DNA of 21,230 nucleotides from a virus: IMG/VR virus record IMGVR_UViG_3300022921_000133, positions 1-21,230 of that record. The stretch is one strand, 5' to 3'. The notes under the pieces are model-generated. The model worked only from the letters and a program-made list of their open reading frames with translations, was not told where the DNA came from and ran no database searches. The position numbers were made by a program, and so were the translations under genes. Shown here piece after piece: positions 14,366-20,229 of the stretch; within the stretch, counting starts at the first letter, position 1, and every line of letters starts with the position of its first letter.

Positions 14366-14686
14366 ATGGCAAAACAAGAACGCCTTCCGAAACTAGAGTA
14401 CTTTACTATGAGACTCGAACAAGCTGTCAAAGATGGCTTGACTGACAAAGCTGACTACTATCGTAGTCGTATCGCTCAACTCAAAGAGGCTGAGCAACCA
14501 TCTGAAGAGAGAATCTCTCTTCAAGTAGCAGGAATGTTTGGCTCTCGTGATACTTTGCAAGAAGCTTTTGACTATGCAGAGATGATGAGCAAATCATTGG
14601 ACTCTCCGATTCATGCTATCACTCCTGTCTATGTCTTGTACAATACTATTGCTAAGCAATACGACCTTGTCCCAAAGGCTAAGTAA
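14366..14686 (+). CDS. Small helical early protein, unknown (106 aa)
   Basis: I start at ATG 14366, because the longer frame would begin at the promoter's -7 element. The protein (MAKQERLPKLEYFTMRLEQA...) opens with charged helices and an ISLQVAGMFGSRDTLQEAFD segment, and ends VPKAK. It is predicted all-helical and soluble. The leader contains AAAATTTCAAACACTTTTCAATT. It is the first gene of the second early unit and ends at a terminator-like hairpin. Family not recognised. Confidence 0.6.
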   Translation: MAKQERLPKLEYFTMRLEQAVKDGLTDKADYYRSRIAQLKEAEQPSEERISLQVAGMFGSRDTLQEAFDYAEMMSKSLDSPIHAITPVYVLYNTIAKQYDLVPKAK

Positions 14687-14693
14687 CTACTAC

Positions 14694-14720
14694 GGAGGGG
14701 CTGAGTCCCCTCCTTTCTTT
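14694..14720 (+). terminator. Terminator-like hairpin GGAGGGG/CCCCTCC
   Basis: A 7-bp G/C stem with a 6-base loop is followed by TTTCTTT, the best rightward terminator candidate in the early module. Genes downstream may then depend on read-through. Confidence 0.6.
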
Positions 14721-14743
14721 AACTAATCAAATTTTCAATGACT

Positions 14744-14890
14744 ATGAATTATTCAAAGATGTATGCCGAGCGAGTTCTAAAGATGAACGAACCTAAAGAT
14801 GAAATAGCTTGGCTATTCACTAAACTTTCCGAAGAAGACCAAGAAAACCTAATAGAAATCTTCGATTTAAATTTTCAAGACAATGAGTAA
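14744..14890 (+). CDS. Acidic small protein, unknown (48 aa)
   Basis: A 48-residue acidic frame, MNYSKMYAERVLKMNEPKDE through to FDLNFQDNE. The start could also be the ATG six bases upstream; I prefer the second because of the recurring GACT-ATG pattern. Its 3' end encodes the AAATTTTCAAGACA leader of the next gene, and its stop overlaps that gene's start in ATGAGTAA. The coupling implies it is truly translated. Mostly helical; no family recognised. Confidence 0.6.
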   Translation: MNYSKMYAERVLKMNEPKDEIAWLFTKLSEEDQENLIEIFDLNFQDNE

Positions 14891-15587
14891 AGTAGTATGG
14901 CTTGAGGGCGACAATGTCTTTGTTGTCCGCAAGGGTAAAACAAGTAACGACAAGATATCCGATGGTTCAGCATTGGTACAGACTTACACTTTCAGTGTAC
15001 AACAATGGGCTTTGGCTACTACAAGCAAGGGCTTCGGTATGAAGAAGTTCTTTTCTCTTGACCATAGCAATTGTCTTGACTGCCCATTCTCTTTGGGCAA
15101 TGGTAACGGAGGCTGTTACACTCACAAGTTTCAGCAGTACGTTGGCTTCCTCTCACTACTACGTAGTATCAAGCGTGAGGACTTGACTCCTCTTGACCGC
15201 AACAAACAAGCCGACATAGTCGAGATGTGCTTCAACACTTATGTTCGTTTCGGTACTTATGGTGAGCCATCTTTGATGCCAACCAAAGTAGTCGAGGCTA
15301 TGGTATGGGTAGCAAAGTCTTGGACTGGATACACACACCAATGGAACAAGGATTGGGCTAAGGACTATGGCCAATGGTTCATGGCTAGTGTACATAGTCA
15401 AGACGAGGCTCTTACGGCAAGTGAAAAAGCATACCGCTCATTCATTGCTACTACCGATGGTAGTGAGGATGCTGTGTCTTGTCCTGCCTCTAAAGAGATG
15501 GGCTACAAAAGTAACTGCGCCAAGTGTGGACTATGTAGTGGACTTGTCGGTAAGGGTAAGCGAGACATCAAGATTTTACAACACTAA
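14883..15587 (+). CDS. Eight-cysteine phage protein, putative metal or Fe-S binder (234 aa)
   Basis: The protein (234 residues) contains two Cys groups: NCLDCPFSLGNGNGGCYTHK (C64, C67, C78) and CPASKEMGYKSNCAKCGLC (C200, C212, C215, C218), plus C116. Between them are YVRFGTYGEPSLMP (120-133) and a W-rich segment with YTHQWNKDW (150-158), then FMASVHSQDEA (166-176). I recall this architecture from uncharacterised proteins of many phages and mobile elements, where metal or Fe-S binding is likely. Function is unknown. It carries one copy of the TACTACGTAGTA palindrome in its coding sequence (codons for Leu-Leu-Arg-Ser). It overlaps the preceding gene by 8 bases. Confidence 0.7.
   Translation: MSKVVWLEGDNVFVVRKGKTSNDKISDGSALVQTYTFSVQQWALATTSKGFGMKKFFSLDHSNCLDCPFSLGNGNGGCYTHKFQQYVGFLSLLRSIKREDLTPLDRNKQADIVEMCFNTYVRFGTYGEPSLMPTKVVEAMVWVAKSWTGYTHQWNKDWAKDYGQWFMASVHSQDEALTASEKAYRSFIATTDGSEDAVSCPASKEMGYKSNCAKCGLCSGLVGKGKRDIKILQH
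15157..15168. promoter_or_regulatory. Palindrome TACTACGTAGTA, copy 4, inside a gene
   Basis: An exact 12-bp copy within the eight-cysteine gene, not close to a promoter. It may be a decoy or auxiliary binding site, or a coincidence of Leu-Leu-Arg-Ser coding. Confidence 0.4.
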
Positions 15588-15604
15588 TTTAAATTTCAAA
15601 GACT

Positions 15605-15805
15605 ATGTCAATTAGAAAACTAAACAAAAGAGAAGAAGTAGCAGAATGGTATGCTATGAATGTATTCAACAACATTGAATGGGCTGAGACTGAGTCTGCT
15701 GTAGAGTGGCTCGTTATGAACCTCAGCCGTAACGCCTTTAATGAATTAAAGGAAGTATACGATGAACAAATGTCTAACCTAGAAGCTGAAGGCTTCTTTA
15801 AATAA
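15605..15805 (+). CDS. Small acidic helical protein, unknown (66 aa)
   Basis: A 66-residue protein predicted as two or three helices: MSIRKLNKREEVAEWYAMNV, then an acidic helix with ETESAVEWLVMNLSRNAFNE and a C-terminal acidic helix ending AEGFFK. The leader AAATTTCAAAGACT directly precedes the ATG. No metal or membrane motifs. It could be a small regulator or anti-host factor, but nothing specific supports it. Confidence 0.6.
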   Translation: MSIRKLNKREEVAEWYAMNVFNNIEWAETESAVEWLVMNLSRNAFNELKEVYDEQMSNLEAEGFFK

Positions 15806-15812
15806 AAACAAT

Positions 15813-16019
15813 ATGAGTAATTCAAATAGCAAGTGGGCTATCACTATCCTCGACTTTGCATTAGGCAAAGTCTTTACCTACACACTAAGCGACAACGCTA
15901 TCTTTCACAACGATGGCGATGAGATTGTCGAATACTTCGGACACAATCTAGACGATTGTCAATACATGATACATCGACTAGGCAACATGGAGCTATCGCA
16001 CCAAGTACAACCTATGTAA
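15813..16019 (+). CDS. Small early protein, unknown (68 aa)
   Basis: A 68-residue protein with beta-type N-terminal strands (KWAITILDFALGKVFTYTLS) and an acidic segment (HNDGDEIVEYFGHNLDDCQY). The ATG lies 7 bases after the preceding stop in an A-rich context. The combination of a short beta hairpin and a helix resembles other small phage proteins, but no family is recognised. Confidence 0.55.
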   Translation: MSNSNSKWAITILDFALGKVFTYTLSDNAIFHNDGDEIVEYFGHNLDDCQYMIHRLGNMELSHQVQPM

Positions 16020-16030
16020 TTACTAATACT

Positions 16031-16213
16031 ATGAAACAAAGAGGTACTGTACATGTGGACTGCACATTGTCTTTCAAGGGTAGCGTTGATGCTACCCTAT
16101 GGAACGACATGACTATGGCTGAGGTAATCCACGACATCATTCATAGTGGAGACTATGAATACGAGGTAATTCAAGGAAATATGGACATTGATAATATCGA
16201 AGACTATGATTAA
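16031..16213 (+). CDS. Small early protein, unknown (60 aa)
   Basis: I choose the ATG at 16031 because the TAATACT-ATG context matches the local initiation pattern, whereas an upstream in-frame start would overlap the previous gene by about 60 bases. The 60 residues start MKQRGTVHVDCTLSFKGSVD and end in an acidic tail (MDIDNIEDYD). The first half reads as a beta hairpin, the second as a helix. Its stop is embedded in the next gene's start (ATGATTAA, 8-base overlap). Confidence 0.6.
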   Translation: MKQRGTVHVDCTLSFKGSVDATLWNDMTMAEVIHDIIHSGDYEYEVIQGNMDIDNIEDYD

Positions 16214-16466
16214 AATAACAAGCTTAAAGAAGCAACGCTTTCAAGATGACAAGCCAACATCCAAGCTCTACTCAGTAGAGTCTTGGATAAACCCTGACAA
16301 CATTGTGTCAATCGTACCAACAAAGACAAGCATCTATGACTATGACAACGGCATAGACTATGTAGCGCAAGGCAGTAAGGTAACGATGTCAAACGGCAAC
16401 CGACTGACATCCGACATGACTCCTTCCGAGTTGGTCGCACTCATAGACGAGTGCTACACACACTAG
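16206..16466 (+). CDS. Small beta-rich early protein, unknown (86 aa)
   Basis: The ATG at 16206 lies within the end of the preceding gene in the GACT-ATG context. The 86 residues (MIKITSLKKQRFQDDKPTSK...) include alternating strand-like stretches around WINPDNIVSIVPTKTSIYDY and a C-terminal helix TPSELVALIDECY. The pattern recalls small phage proteins with an SH3-like barrel, but I do not assign it. It is the last gene before promoter 3; some 30 bases downstream lies palindrome copy 3. Confidence 0.6.
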   Translation: MIKITSLKKQRFQDDKPTSKLYSVESWINPDNIVSIVPTKTSIYDYDNGIDYVAQGSKVTMSNGNRLTSDMTPSELVALIDECYTH

Positions 16467-16495
16467 GGTGGGCACACGAAAACTATTGGGCCACC

Positions 16496-16510
16496 TACTA
16501 CTACGTAGTA
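16496..16510. promoter_or_regulatory. Palindrome TACTACGTAGTA, copy 3
   Basis: The exact palindrome (16499-16510), again preceded by an extra TAC triplet, lies 23 bases before the TTGACA of promoter 3. Confidence 0.6.
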
Positions 16511-16533
16511 AATAATTAATAGAAAAAAAATAC

Positions 16534-16565
16534 TTGACAACGGCTCGACTACAATACTATCTTGT
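16534..16565 (+). promoter_or_regulatory. Early promoter 3: TTGACA-N18-TATCTTGT
   Basis: TTGACA (16534-16539) and TATCTTGT (16558-16565) have the same 18-base spacing as promoters 2 and 4. The -7 element has TATCTTG in place of TATCTTTG. The spacer starts ACGGC like the others. The transcript leader of about 50 bases includes AGGAGG, far from the ATG and unlikely to serve as ribosome binding site. Confidence 0.6.
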
Positions 16566-16622
16566 ATACGCAAGGAGGCAGAGAGCCACCAATTCACAAT
16601 CAACTTTTAATTTTCAAACAAC

Positions 16623-17168
16623 ATGAAAAACGCAATCATCAAATTCTTAGGCATCGACAAGATTCAAGAAGAAAACCAAAAACTAACTGCATTACTACAT
16701 GATGCTAAGAAACACATCGAGCGACTATCTCGCTCAGTTAACGACCTAGAGCAAACCGATTGGAACGAAATTGCTCGAGACAATATTGACTACAACGACA
16801 TTGCAAGTAGCATAGATATGTACGACTTAGTCGAGTACATTGACAATTCAGACATTGCAGGACACATAGACACCGAAGATGTAGCTCGTTCATTAGACCT
16901 ATCGGACATTGTAGAATACATTGATTACAATCAATTGCAAGACCAAATGACTGATGCTATTGATATGGATATCCTTGCTCAGACTGTGTCTGAAAAGATT
17001 GCAGACCGAGATGGTATGCACCAACTAATCTCTGAAGAGATTGAGAATCAAGGTGTGGGTAATAGTGTCAGCACTGATGCTGTTCAGTCTATGATTGATA
17101 CCTCTATCGAGCAGTTCGCTGATAGCCTTGAGGTAATGGTATCTGCTAAACTTAACTACGAAAAGTAA
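16623..17168 (+). CDS. Coiled-coil protein with 9-residue acidic repeats, unknown (181 aa)
   Basis: An N-terminal helical segment (about 10-50; IQEENQKLTALLHDAKKHIE) is followed by six consecutive 9-residue units at 55-108 of the form ID-x-x-D-I/L/V-x-x-x: IDYNDIASS, IDMYDLVEY, IDNSDIAGH, IDTEDVARS, LDLSDIVEY, IDYNQLQDQ. The C-terminus (about 110-181) is again helical and acidic. The protein is very acidic overall. It is the first gene of the third unit, with leader TTTTAATTTTCAAACAAC. I do not know the family. A stacked-helix or solenoid scaffold or DNA-mimic role is possible but speculative. Confidence 0.65.
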   Translation: MKNAIIKFLGIDKIQEENQKLTALLHDAKKHIERLSRSVNDLEQTDWNEIARDNIDYNDIASSIDMYDLVEYIDNSDIAGHIDTEDVARSLDLSDIVEYIDYNQLQDQMTDAIDMDILAQTVSEKIADRDGMHQLISEEIENQGVGNSVSTDAVQSMIDTSIEQFADSLEVMVSAKLNYEK

Positions 17169-17272
17169 TGAAGTATACCACTTGTAACCTTTGTTGCTAC
17201 GACATCGTAGATGACAATGGAGATATTATGGAACACGAATGTATAACTGAGGGGGCTGATACCCCCTCTTAA
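17168..17272 (+). CDS. 34-residue Cys/His mini-protein
   Basis: A short frame starts at the last base of the preceding stop (TAATG). Its 34 residues contain TCNLCCY and HEC, so C6, C9, C10, H23 and C25 could form a small zinc knuckle. The final codons encode the G/C hairpin at 17249-17268. Translational coupling, the Cys spacing and the acidic middle (DIVDDNGDIME) speak for a real gene. It is too short to classify. Confidence 0.5.
   Translation: MKYTTCNLCCYDIVDDNGDIMEHECITEGADTPS
17249..17268 (+). terminator. Hairpin GAGGGGG/CCCCCTC inside the end of the 34-aa gene
   Basis: A 7-bp G/C stem with a 6-base loop overlapping the last codons of the mini-gene and followed by TTAAATTT, the leader of the next gene. 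It may attenuate or stabilise the transcript. Confidence 0.45.
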
Positions 17273-17283
17273 ATTTCAAAACA

Positions 17284-17481
17284 ATGGATATAATCAAAGT
17301 AGCAACTGACTATTGCAAAGACAAAGTAAAAGAGTACCCTCAACTTTCGGAGGAAATCAATGACCTCTATTCTCTATTTAGAATGGAGATTGAAGATGAT
17401 AGCACCTCTTGGGATAACGAATGGGAACTGCTATATAGCGATGTTAAAAACTTAATTGAAGAATATAATACTAATAAGTAA
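17284..17481 (+). CDS. Acidic helical early protein, unknown (65 aa)
   Basis: A 65-residue protein of two or three helices, MDIIKVATDYCKDKVKEYPQ then an acidic stretch (FRMEIEDDSTSWDNEWELLY) and an acidic C-terminal helix. The leader is AAATTTCAAAACA. Its stop overlaps the first of two candidate ATGs for the next gene. It is rich in Trp and Asp/Glu, as small phage inhibitors or DNA mimics often are, but there is no direct evidence. Confidence 0.6.
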   Translation: MDIIKVATDYCKDKVKEYPQLSEEINDLYSLFRMEIEDDSTSWDNEWELLYSDVKNLIEEYNTNK

Positions 17482-17486
17482 TGACT

Positions 17487-17675
17487 ATGAATATAGACAA
17501 GGCAGATTTCTTGGCTTGGTACTTTAGTGGTAGCGACCAAGAGCAGTACGACCTAGCATTTCAAATTGGGCAAGAGGCTCGTGAGAATCTAGAGGAATGC
17601 GGAACATATACTATTAATGTAGACGACCTTATCGCAATGTGCGGTGAGGTTTACCTAGAAGAAAAAGGACTATGA
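17487..17675 (+). CDS. Acidic early protein, unknown (62 aa)
   Basis: Two ATGs lie six bases apart (ATGACTATG). I choose the second, at 17487, because GACT-ATG recurs at gene starts here; the first would add Met-Thr. The 62 residues begin MNIDKADFLAWYFSGSDQEQ and include ENLEECGTYTINVDDLIAMC. The stop shares four bases with the next start (ATGA). Helical, acidic, unknown family. Confidence 0.6.
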   Translation: MNIDKADFLAWYFSGSDQEQYDLAFQIGQEARENLEECGTYTINVDDLIAMCGEVYLEEKGL

Positions 17676-18055
17676 AAACAAAAGAATTAATACCTATGGA
17701 ATTTATCAGTAGCGATGGCTATGTCTATGTAAACGAAGATGGAACTTTAGATTCCATAGAATGGGCAGGGTCAATGGATAAAACAAGTTGGCTACTCGAT
17801 ATAGAACGAGTAGACATAGAAGAGCTAAATAACTATCTAAGTTACTATGACTTTGAACTCGCTGATGGTGGCGATGTATTAGACTTTGGTTATTGGGATA
17901 AAAATGGTGTGTACCACCTACCTAGTAGACAATGGCGAGAGGATACCTTTCACAAAGTACCCATCTCCGATGAGGAGAAAAAGTTTTGGACTAGTGAAGA
18001 GATAATGAAAGTAATCGATAAAAGTTTCAATTGGATAAAAGAAAATAGACTATGA
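17672..18055 (+). CDS. Acidic Trp/Tyr-rich early protein, unknown (127 aa)
   Basis: The 127-residue protein has a strand-rich N-terminus (MEFISSDGYVYVNEDGTLDS), an acidic centre (DIERVDIEELNNYLSYYDFE, then GGDVLDFGYWDKNGVYHLPS) and a C-terminal helical part ending IKENRL. It is net acidic, with no Cys and no membrane segment. It overlaps the neighbouring genes by four bases on each side (ATGA), so it is tightly coupled. Family unknown. Confidence 0.6.
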   Translation: MKTKELIPMEFISSDGYVYVNEDGTLDSIEWAGSMDKTSWLLDIERVDIEELNNYLSYYDFELADGGDVLDFGYWDKNGVYHLPSRQWREDTFHKVPISDEEKKFWTSEEIMKVIDKSFNWIKENRL

Positions 18056-18177
18056 CACAAAAAGAAAAACTAGAAAAGGTAAAAGAGTTGGTAGCTAACC
18101 TATGCTTTGACCATCAACGTATGAGTTCAAGCGGTCAGTATTACTATGAAGAACTATGTAAACTTTTAAATATATAA
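18052..18177 (+). CDS. 41-residue helical protein, unknown
   Basis: A 41-residue frame starting at ATG 18052 in the GACT-ATG context and overlapping the previous stop by four bases. MTQKEKLEKVKELVANLCFD suggests one amphipathic helix, followed by HQRMSSSGQYYYEELCKLLN and a second helix. The coupling and ordinary codon use support it. A tiny helical hairpin with two Cys (18, 36). Confidence 0.55.
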   Translation: MTQKEKLEKVKELVANLCFDHQRMSSSGQYYYEELCKLLNI

Positions 18178-18180
18178 TCT

Positions 18181-18435
18181 ATGTACGAATTTAATAATAT
18201 AGAAGACTTGGGTAAAGCTGTTGATATGTACGGCAACTACTCTAAGGAGCAATTAATCCAACAGCTTTGTTACTACAAAGACAGATATGAATTAGAACAC
18301 AAGCATCTTGAATGGCTTGACTTGTTAGCTGACTATCTTCGTGATACATCAGACAAAGAACAAGAACAAGCCTCTAGCGAAGCATACGAAGAGTATCAGT
18401 TCTATTCACGTAAGTTTAACAAGAAATGGTATTAA
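18181..18435 (+). CDS. Small helical early protein, unknown (84 aa)
   Basis: The protein has 84 residues and is entirely helical: MYEFNNIEDLGKAVDMYGNY, a central coiled-coil-like stretch (CYYKDRYELEHKHLEWLDLL) and a charged C-terminus rich in Glu, Gln and Tyr (DKEQEQASSEAYEEYQFYSR). It lies three bases after the 41-residue gene and two bases before the next start. No family recognised. Confidence 0.6.
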   Translation: MYEFNNIEDLGKAVDMYGNYSKEQLIQQLCYYKDRYELEHKHLEWLDLLADYLRDTSDKEQEQASSEAYEEYQFYSRKFNKKWY

Positions 18436-18437
18436 CT

Positions 18438-18869
18438 ATGAATGATTTTGTAATAATAGATACCCCAAACAAGTTAGGGGTAAGTGAATTAAAATACATG
18501 CAGTCTAGTACTGGACATTACTGCGGTTATGCTGTGCTTTCTCCTAGTCACATATTCACTCAGTTGTACGATAAGTATGGATGGGATTTTATAAGAAAGT
18601 ATTGGTGGTATCAACCACATGGTGGTGTAACCTACCATGAGCTTGACTCGGATGGTAATCTTGTGCTTGGCTTTGACCAAGCTCACATTGGCGATGATGA
18701 ATCAGGCATCAATGATAACCCAAAGTATGTGACGAATGAGCTCACTAGATTTGGAGCTGAGCTGATGCGTCAGCAAGGTGGTCGTAGTAGCGTAATTCAA
18801 AATAGAATAGACGAGATACTATTCGAACACATGCAGTTAACGATTTTAGAAAAAGAAAAAATACAATAA
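18438..18869 (+). CDS. Conserved phage protein with HGG...GFDxAHxGDD motif (143 aa)
   Basis: I start at ATG 18438, preceded by TTAACT, rather than an upstream in-frame ATG that lies inside the previous gene. The protein carries WWYQPHGGVTYHELDSDG and then VLGFDQAHIGDDESG, followed by NPKYVTNELTRFGAEL. This HGG-x-T-Y/F ... GFD-x-AH-x-GD ... YV-x-x-E order is one I recall from a widespread uncharacterised phage family (variants such as HGGLT ... GFDCAHAGD). The conserved His and Asp look like metal or active-site residues, but no function is known. The C-terminus is a charged helix. Confidence 0.7.
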   Translation: MNDFVIIDTPNKLGVSELKYMQSSTGHYCGYAVLSPSHIFTQLYDKYGWDFIRKYWWYQPHGGVTYHELDSDGNLVLGFDQAHIGDDESGINDNPKYVTNELTRFGAELMRQQGGRSSVIQNRIDEILFEHMQLTILEKEKIQ

Positions 18870-18872
18870 ACT

Positions 18873-19001
18873 ATGAGTAAATCAAACGTAACAAAGCTTG
18901 GACTTTTCACTGTAAAGCCTCAGCAATCAAGAAAAAAACTAGTGGTGGTTGACCCAAAAACCAAAGAAGTCAAGGATATACCCAATGACAAATCAATTTA
19001 A
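18873..19001 (+). CDS. 42-residue basic protein, unknown
   Basis: A 42-residue frame, MSKSNVTKLGLFTVKPQQSR then KKLVVVDPKTKEVKDIPNDK and SI. It starts three bases after the previous stop (AAACT-ATG). It is basic, with a likely beta hairpin at VVVDPKTKEVKDI, reminiscent of small DNA- or RNA-associated proteins. It is the last gene before promoter 4. Confidence 0.5.
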   Translation: MSKSNVTKLGLFTVKPQQSRKKLVVVDPKTKEVKDIPNDKSI

Positions 19002-19067
19002 TTAAAATTTTTCTCGCTGATAATCAAGTAGTTAGCTATGTTGACGAAAAAAAATATGGCTAATTAC

Positions 19068-19099
19068 TTGACATCGGCATTCATTTCAATTTATATTTG
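19068..19099 (+). promoter_or_regulatory. Early promoter 4: TTGACA-N18-TATATTTG
   Basis: TTGACA (19068-19073) and TATATTTG (19092-19099) are 18 bases apart as in promoters 2 and 3. CGGCA follows TTGACA and recurs downstream of the -7 element (19103-19107). No TACTACGTAGTA palindrome stands upstream, so this unit may not share that control. The DUF932 ATG lies 34 bases beyond. Confidence 0.7.
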
Positions 19100-19133
19100 C
19101 AACGGCAATGATGCCAAATTAAAACTCAATTCA

Positions 19134-20018
19134 ATGGAAACATTTCAAAAAACATTTGATGTCTTACAAAGTACTGGTCTTAATTGGTCAGTAGAAAAGA
19201 AACCTCTAATATCTGAGGATGGTCTACCGACTGAGAGTTACGGAATCTTTCGTAACGACAACAACGCTTGGCTAGGTACAGCAGGAGAGCGTTACACACC
19301 CTACCAAAACTCTCAACTTGTAGAGCGTATGGTAGAACTTACCGACACAGCAGGTATCCCTATCACAAGCGGTGGTTCTTTGCAAGGTGGTAAAAAGATT
19401 TACTTACAAGCAGAGCTTGAGCAAGAGCGTGTTGGTGCATCCAACATCAAGAGATTTATTACAGCTATGAACTCTCACGATGGCTCCACCTCTATTGCAT
19501 TCGGTGTCGCTAACAAAGTGTTGGTATGTAGCAATGGATTCTACCGCACACTTAAGGAGATGAAGTCTAAGCACCGCCATACTCGTAATGCAGAATCAAG
19601 CATCGACATTAGCATTAGCCAATTGCAGAATGCTATCCGTGAAGAGTTCAACTTGATTCAAACTTACAAGGCGTTCGATGCAACTACATTGACTGATGAA
19701 GCTGTTGACCGCACCATTCGTGCTATGTTTAACGTTAGCCTTGATGCGCCAACTGATAGTGTGTCAACACGTAAGTCTAACCAAGTACAAAGCTTTGCAC
19801 AATCACTTGTGACCGAGGTCAATACACACGGCAAGACACTATGGTCTTTGTTTAATGCTGTTACTCGTTACACTAACCACGTTGCAGCACCTAGAGATGC
19901 AGATGCAAAGAACACATACCTCATGGTAGGTGGTGGCTACAAGCTGTCTAACCTTGGGTACAACGAGGTACTCAAGATGGTTGACGAAAACACCTTAAGA
20001 GAGTTTGTAAATGTATAG
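19134..20018 (+). CDS. DUF932 domain protein (294 aa)
   Basis: The segment WLGTAGERYTPYQNSQLVE followed by TAGIPITSGGSLQGGKKIYL, a later MNSHDGSTSIAFGVANKVLV and then CSNGFYRTL is the pattern of DUF932/TIGR03299 phage- and plasmid-like proteins, which lie near recombination genes in many phages and plasmids. The biochemical role is unknown to me. I start at ATG 19134 (ATTCA-ATG leader); a longer frame reading through the promoter from 19038 is excluded by position. The domain fills most of the protein, at about the usual length. A 41-residue frame overlaps its last 8 bases. Its neighbours (DUF6717-like and ERF) suggest a replication or recombination unit. Confidence 0.8.
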   Translation: METFQKTFDVLQSTGLNWSVEKKPLISEDGLPTESYGIFRNDNNAWLGTAGERYTPYQNSQLVERMVELTDTAGIPITSGGSLQGGKKIYLQAELEQERVGASNIKRFITAMNSHDGSTSIAFGVANKVLVCSNGFYRTLKEMKSKHRHTRNAESSIDISISQLQNAIREEFNLIQTYKAFDATTLTDEAVDRTIRAMFNVSLDAPTDSVSTRKSNQVQSFAQSLVTEVNTHGKTLWSLFNAVTRYTNHVAAPRDADAKNTYLMVGGGYKLSNLGYNEVLKMVDENTLREFVNV

Positions 20019-20136
20019 GACTTTAATACTAGTCAACAAAGTTGTACCGCTAAACCTAAAGCGTATCAACAAGAAAACGATTAGTATTAATATACTAGGC
20101 AGAGTATATATACTCAGGAGGCGGAGGGTTTTTTAA
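20011..20136 (+). CDS. Possible 41-residue basic peptide overlapping the DUF932 stop
   Basis: An ATG at 20011 within the last codons of the DUF932 gene opens a 41-residue frame, MYRTLILVNKVVPLNLKRIN ... RVYILRRRRVF. Its stop lies within the following hairpin. It is strongly basic at the end. Support: 8-base start/stop overlap like other pairs here. Against: no leader motif, and the end is shaped by the palindrome and hairpin. It may be non-coding. Confidence 0.35.
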   Translation: MYRTLILVNKVVPLNLKRINKKTISINILGRVYILRRRRVF

Positions 20137-20150
20137 CCCTCCCCCCCTTA
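20102..20150 (+). terminator. Palindrome GAGTATATATACTC and hairpin GGAGGGTT/AACCCTCC
   Basis: A 14-bp perfect palindrome (20102-20115) is followed by an 8-bp stem with a TTTT loop (20123-20142) and a CCCCCTTATT tail. The T-run is weak, but the position after DUF932 suggests a terminator or processing site. Confidence 0.45.
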
Positions 20151-20170
20151 TTAGATAATAATAGATAAAT

Positions 20171-20195
20171 CATTATCCCCCCTATGGGGATAATG
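20171..20195. promoter_or_regulatory. Dyad CATTATCCCC/GGGGATAATG before the DUF6717-like gene
   Basis: A 10-bp inverted repeat with a 5-base spacer, followed by about 30 bases of A/T only. No TAnnTTTG element is recognised. It may be an operator, or a hairpin in the leader. Its CCCC-spacer-GGGG core recalls the CCCCTAAAGGGG dyads at 12580-12618. Confidence 0.45.
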
Positions 20196-20229
20196 GTTTA
20201 TATAATAATATAATATATAATAATACACT

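Noticed and set aside
16570-16576. AGGAGG as a ribosome binding site
   Set aside because: It lies about 47 bases before the ATG at 16623, too far to act on it, and the host group does not generally use Shine-Dalgarno sites.
19038-19133. Longer start for the DUF932 protein
   Set aside because: It would read through the TTGACA and TATATTTG promoter elements and add an unusual Cys/Ile-rich stretch outside the family pattern.
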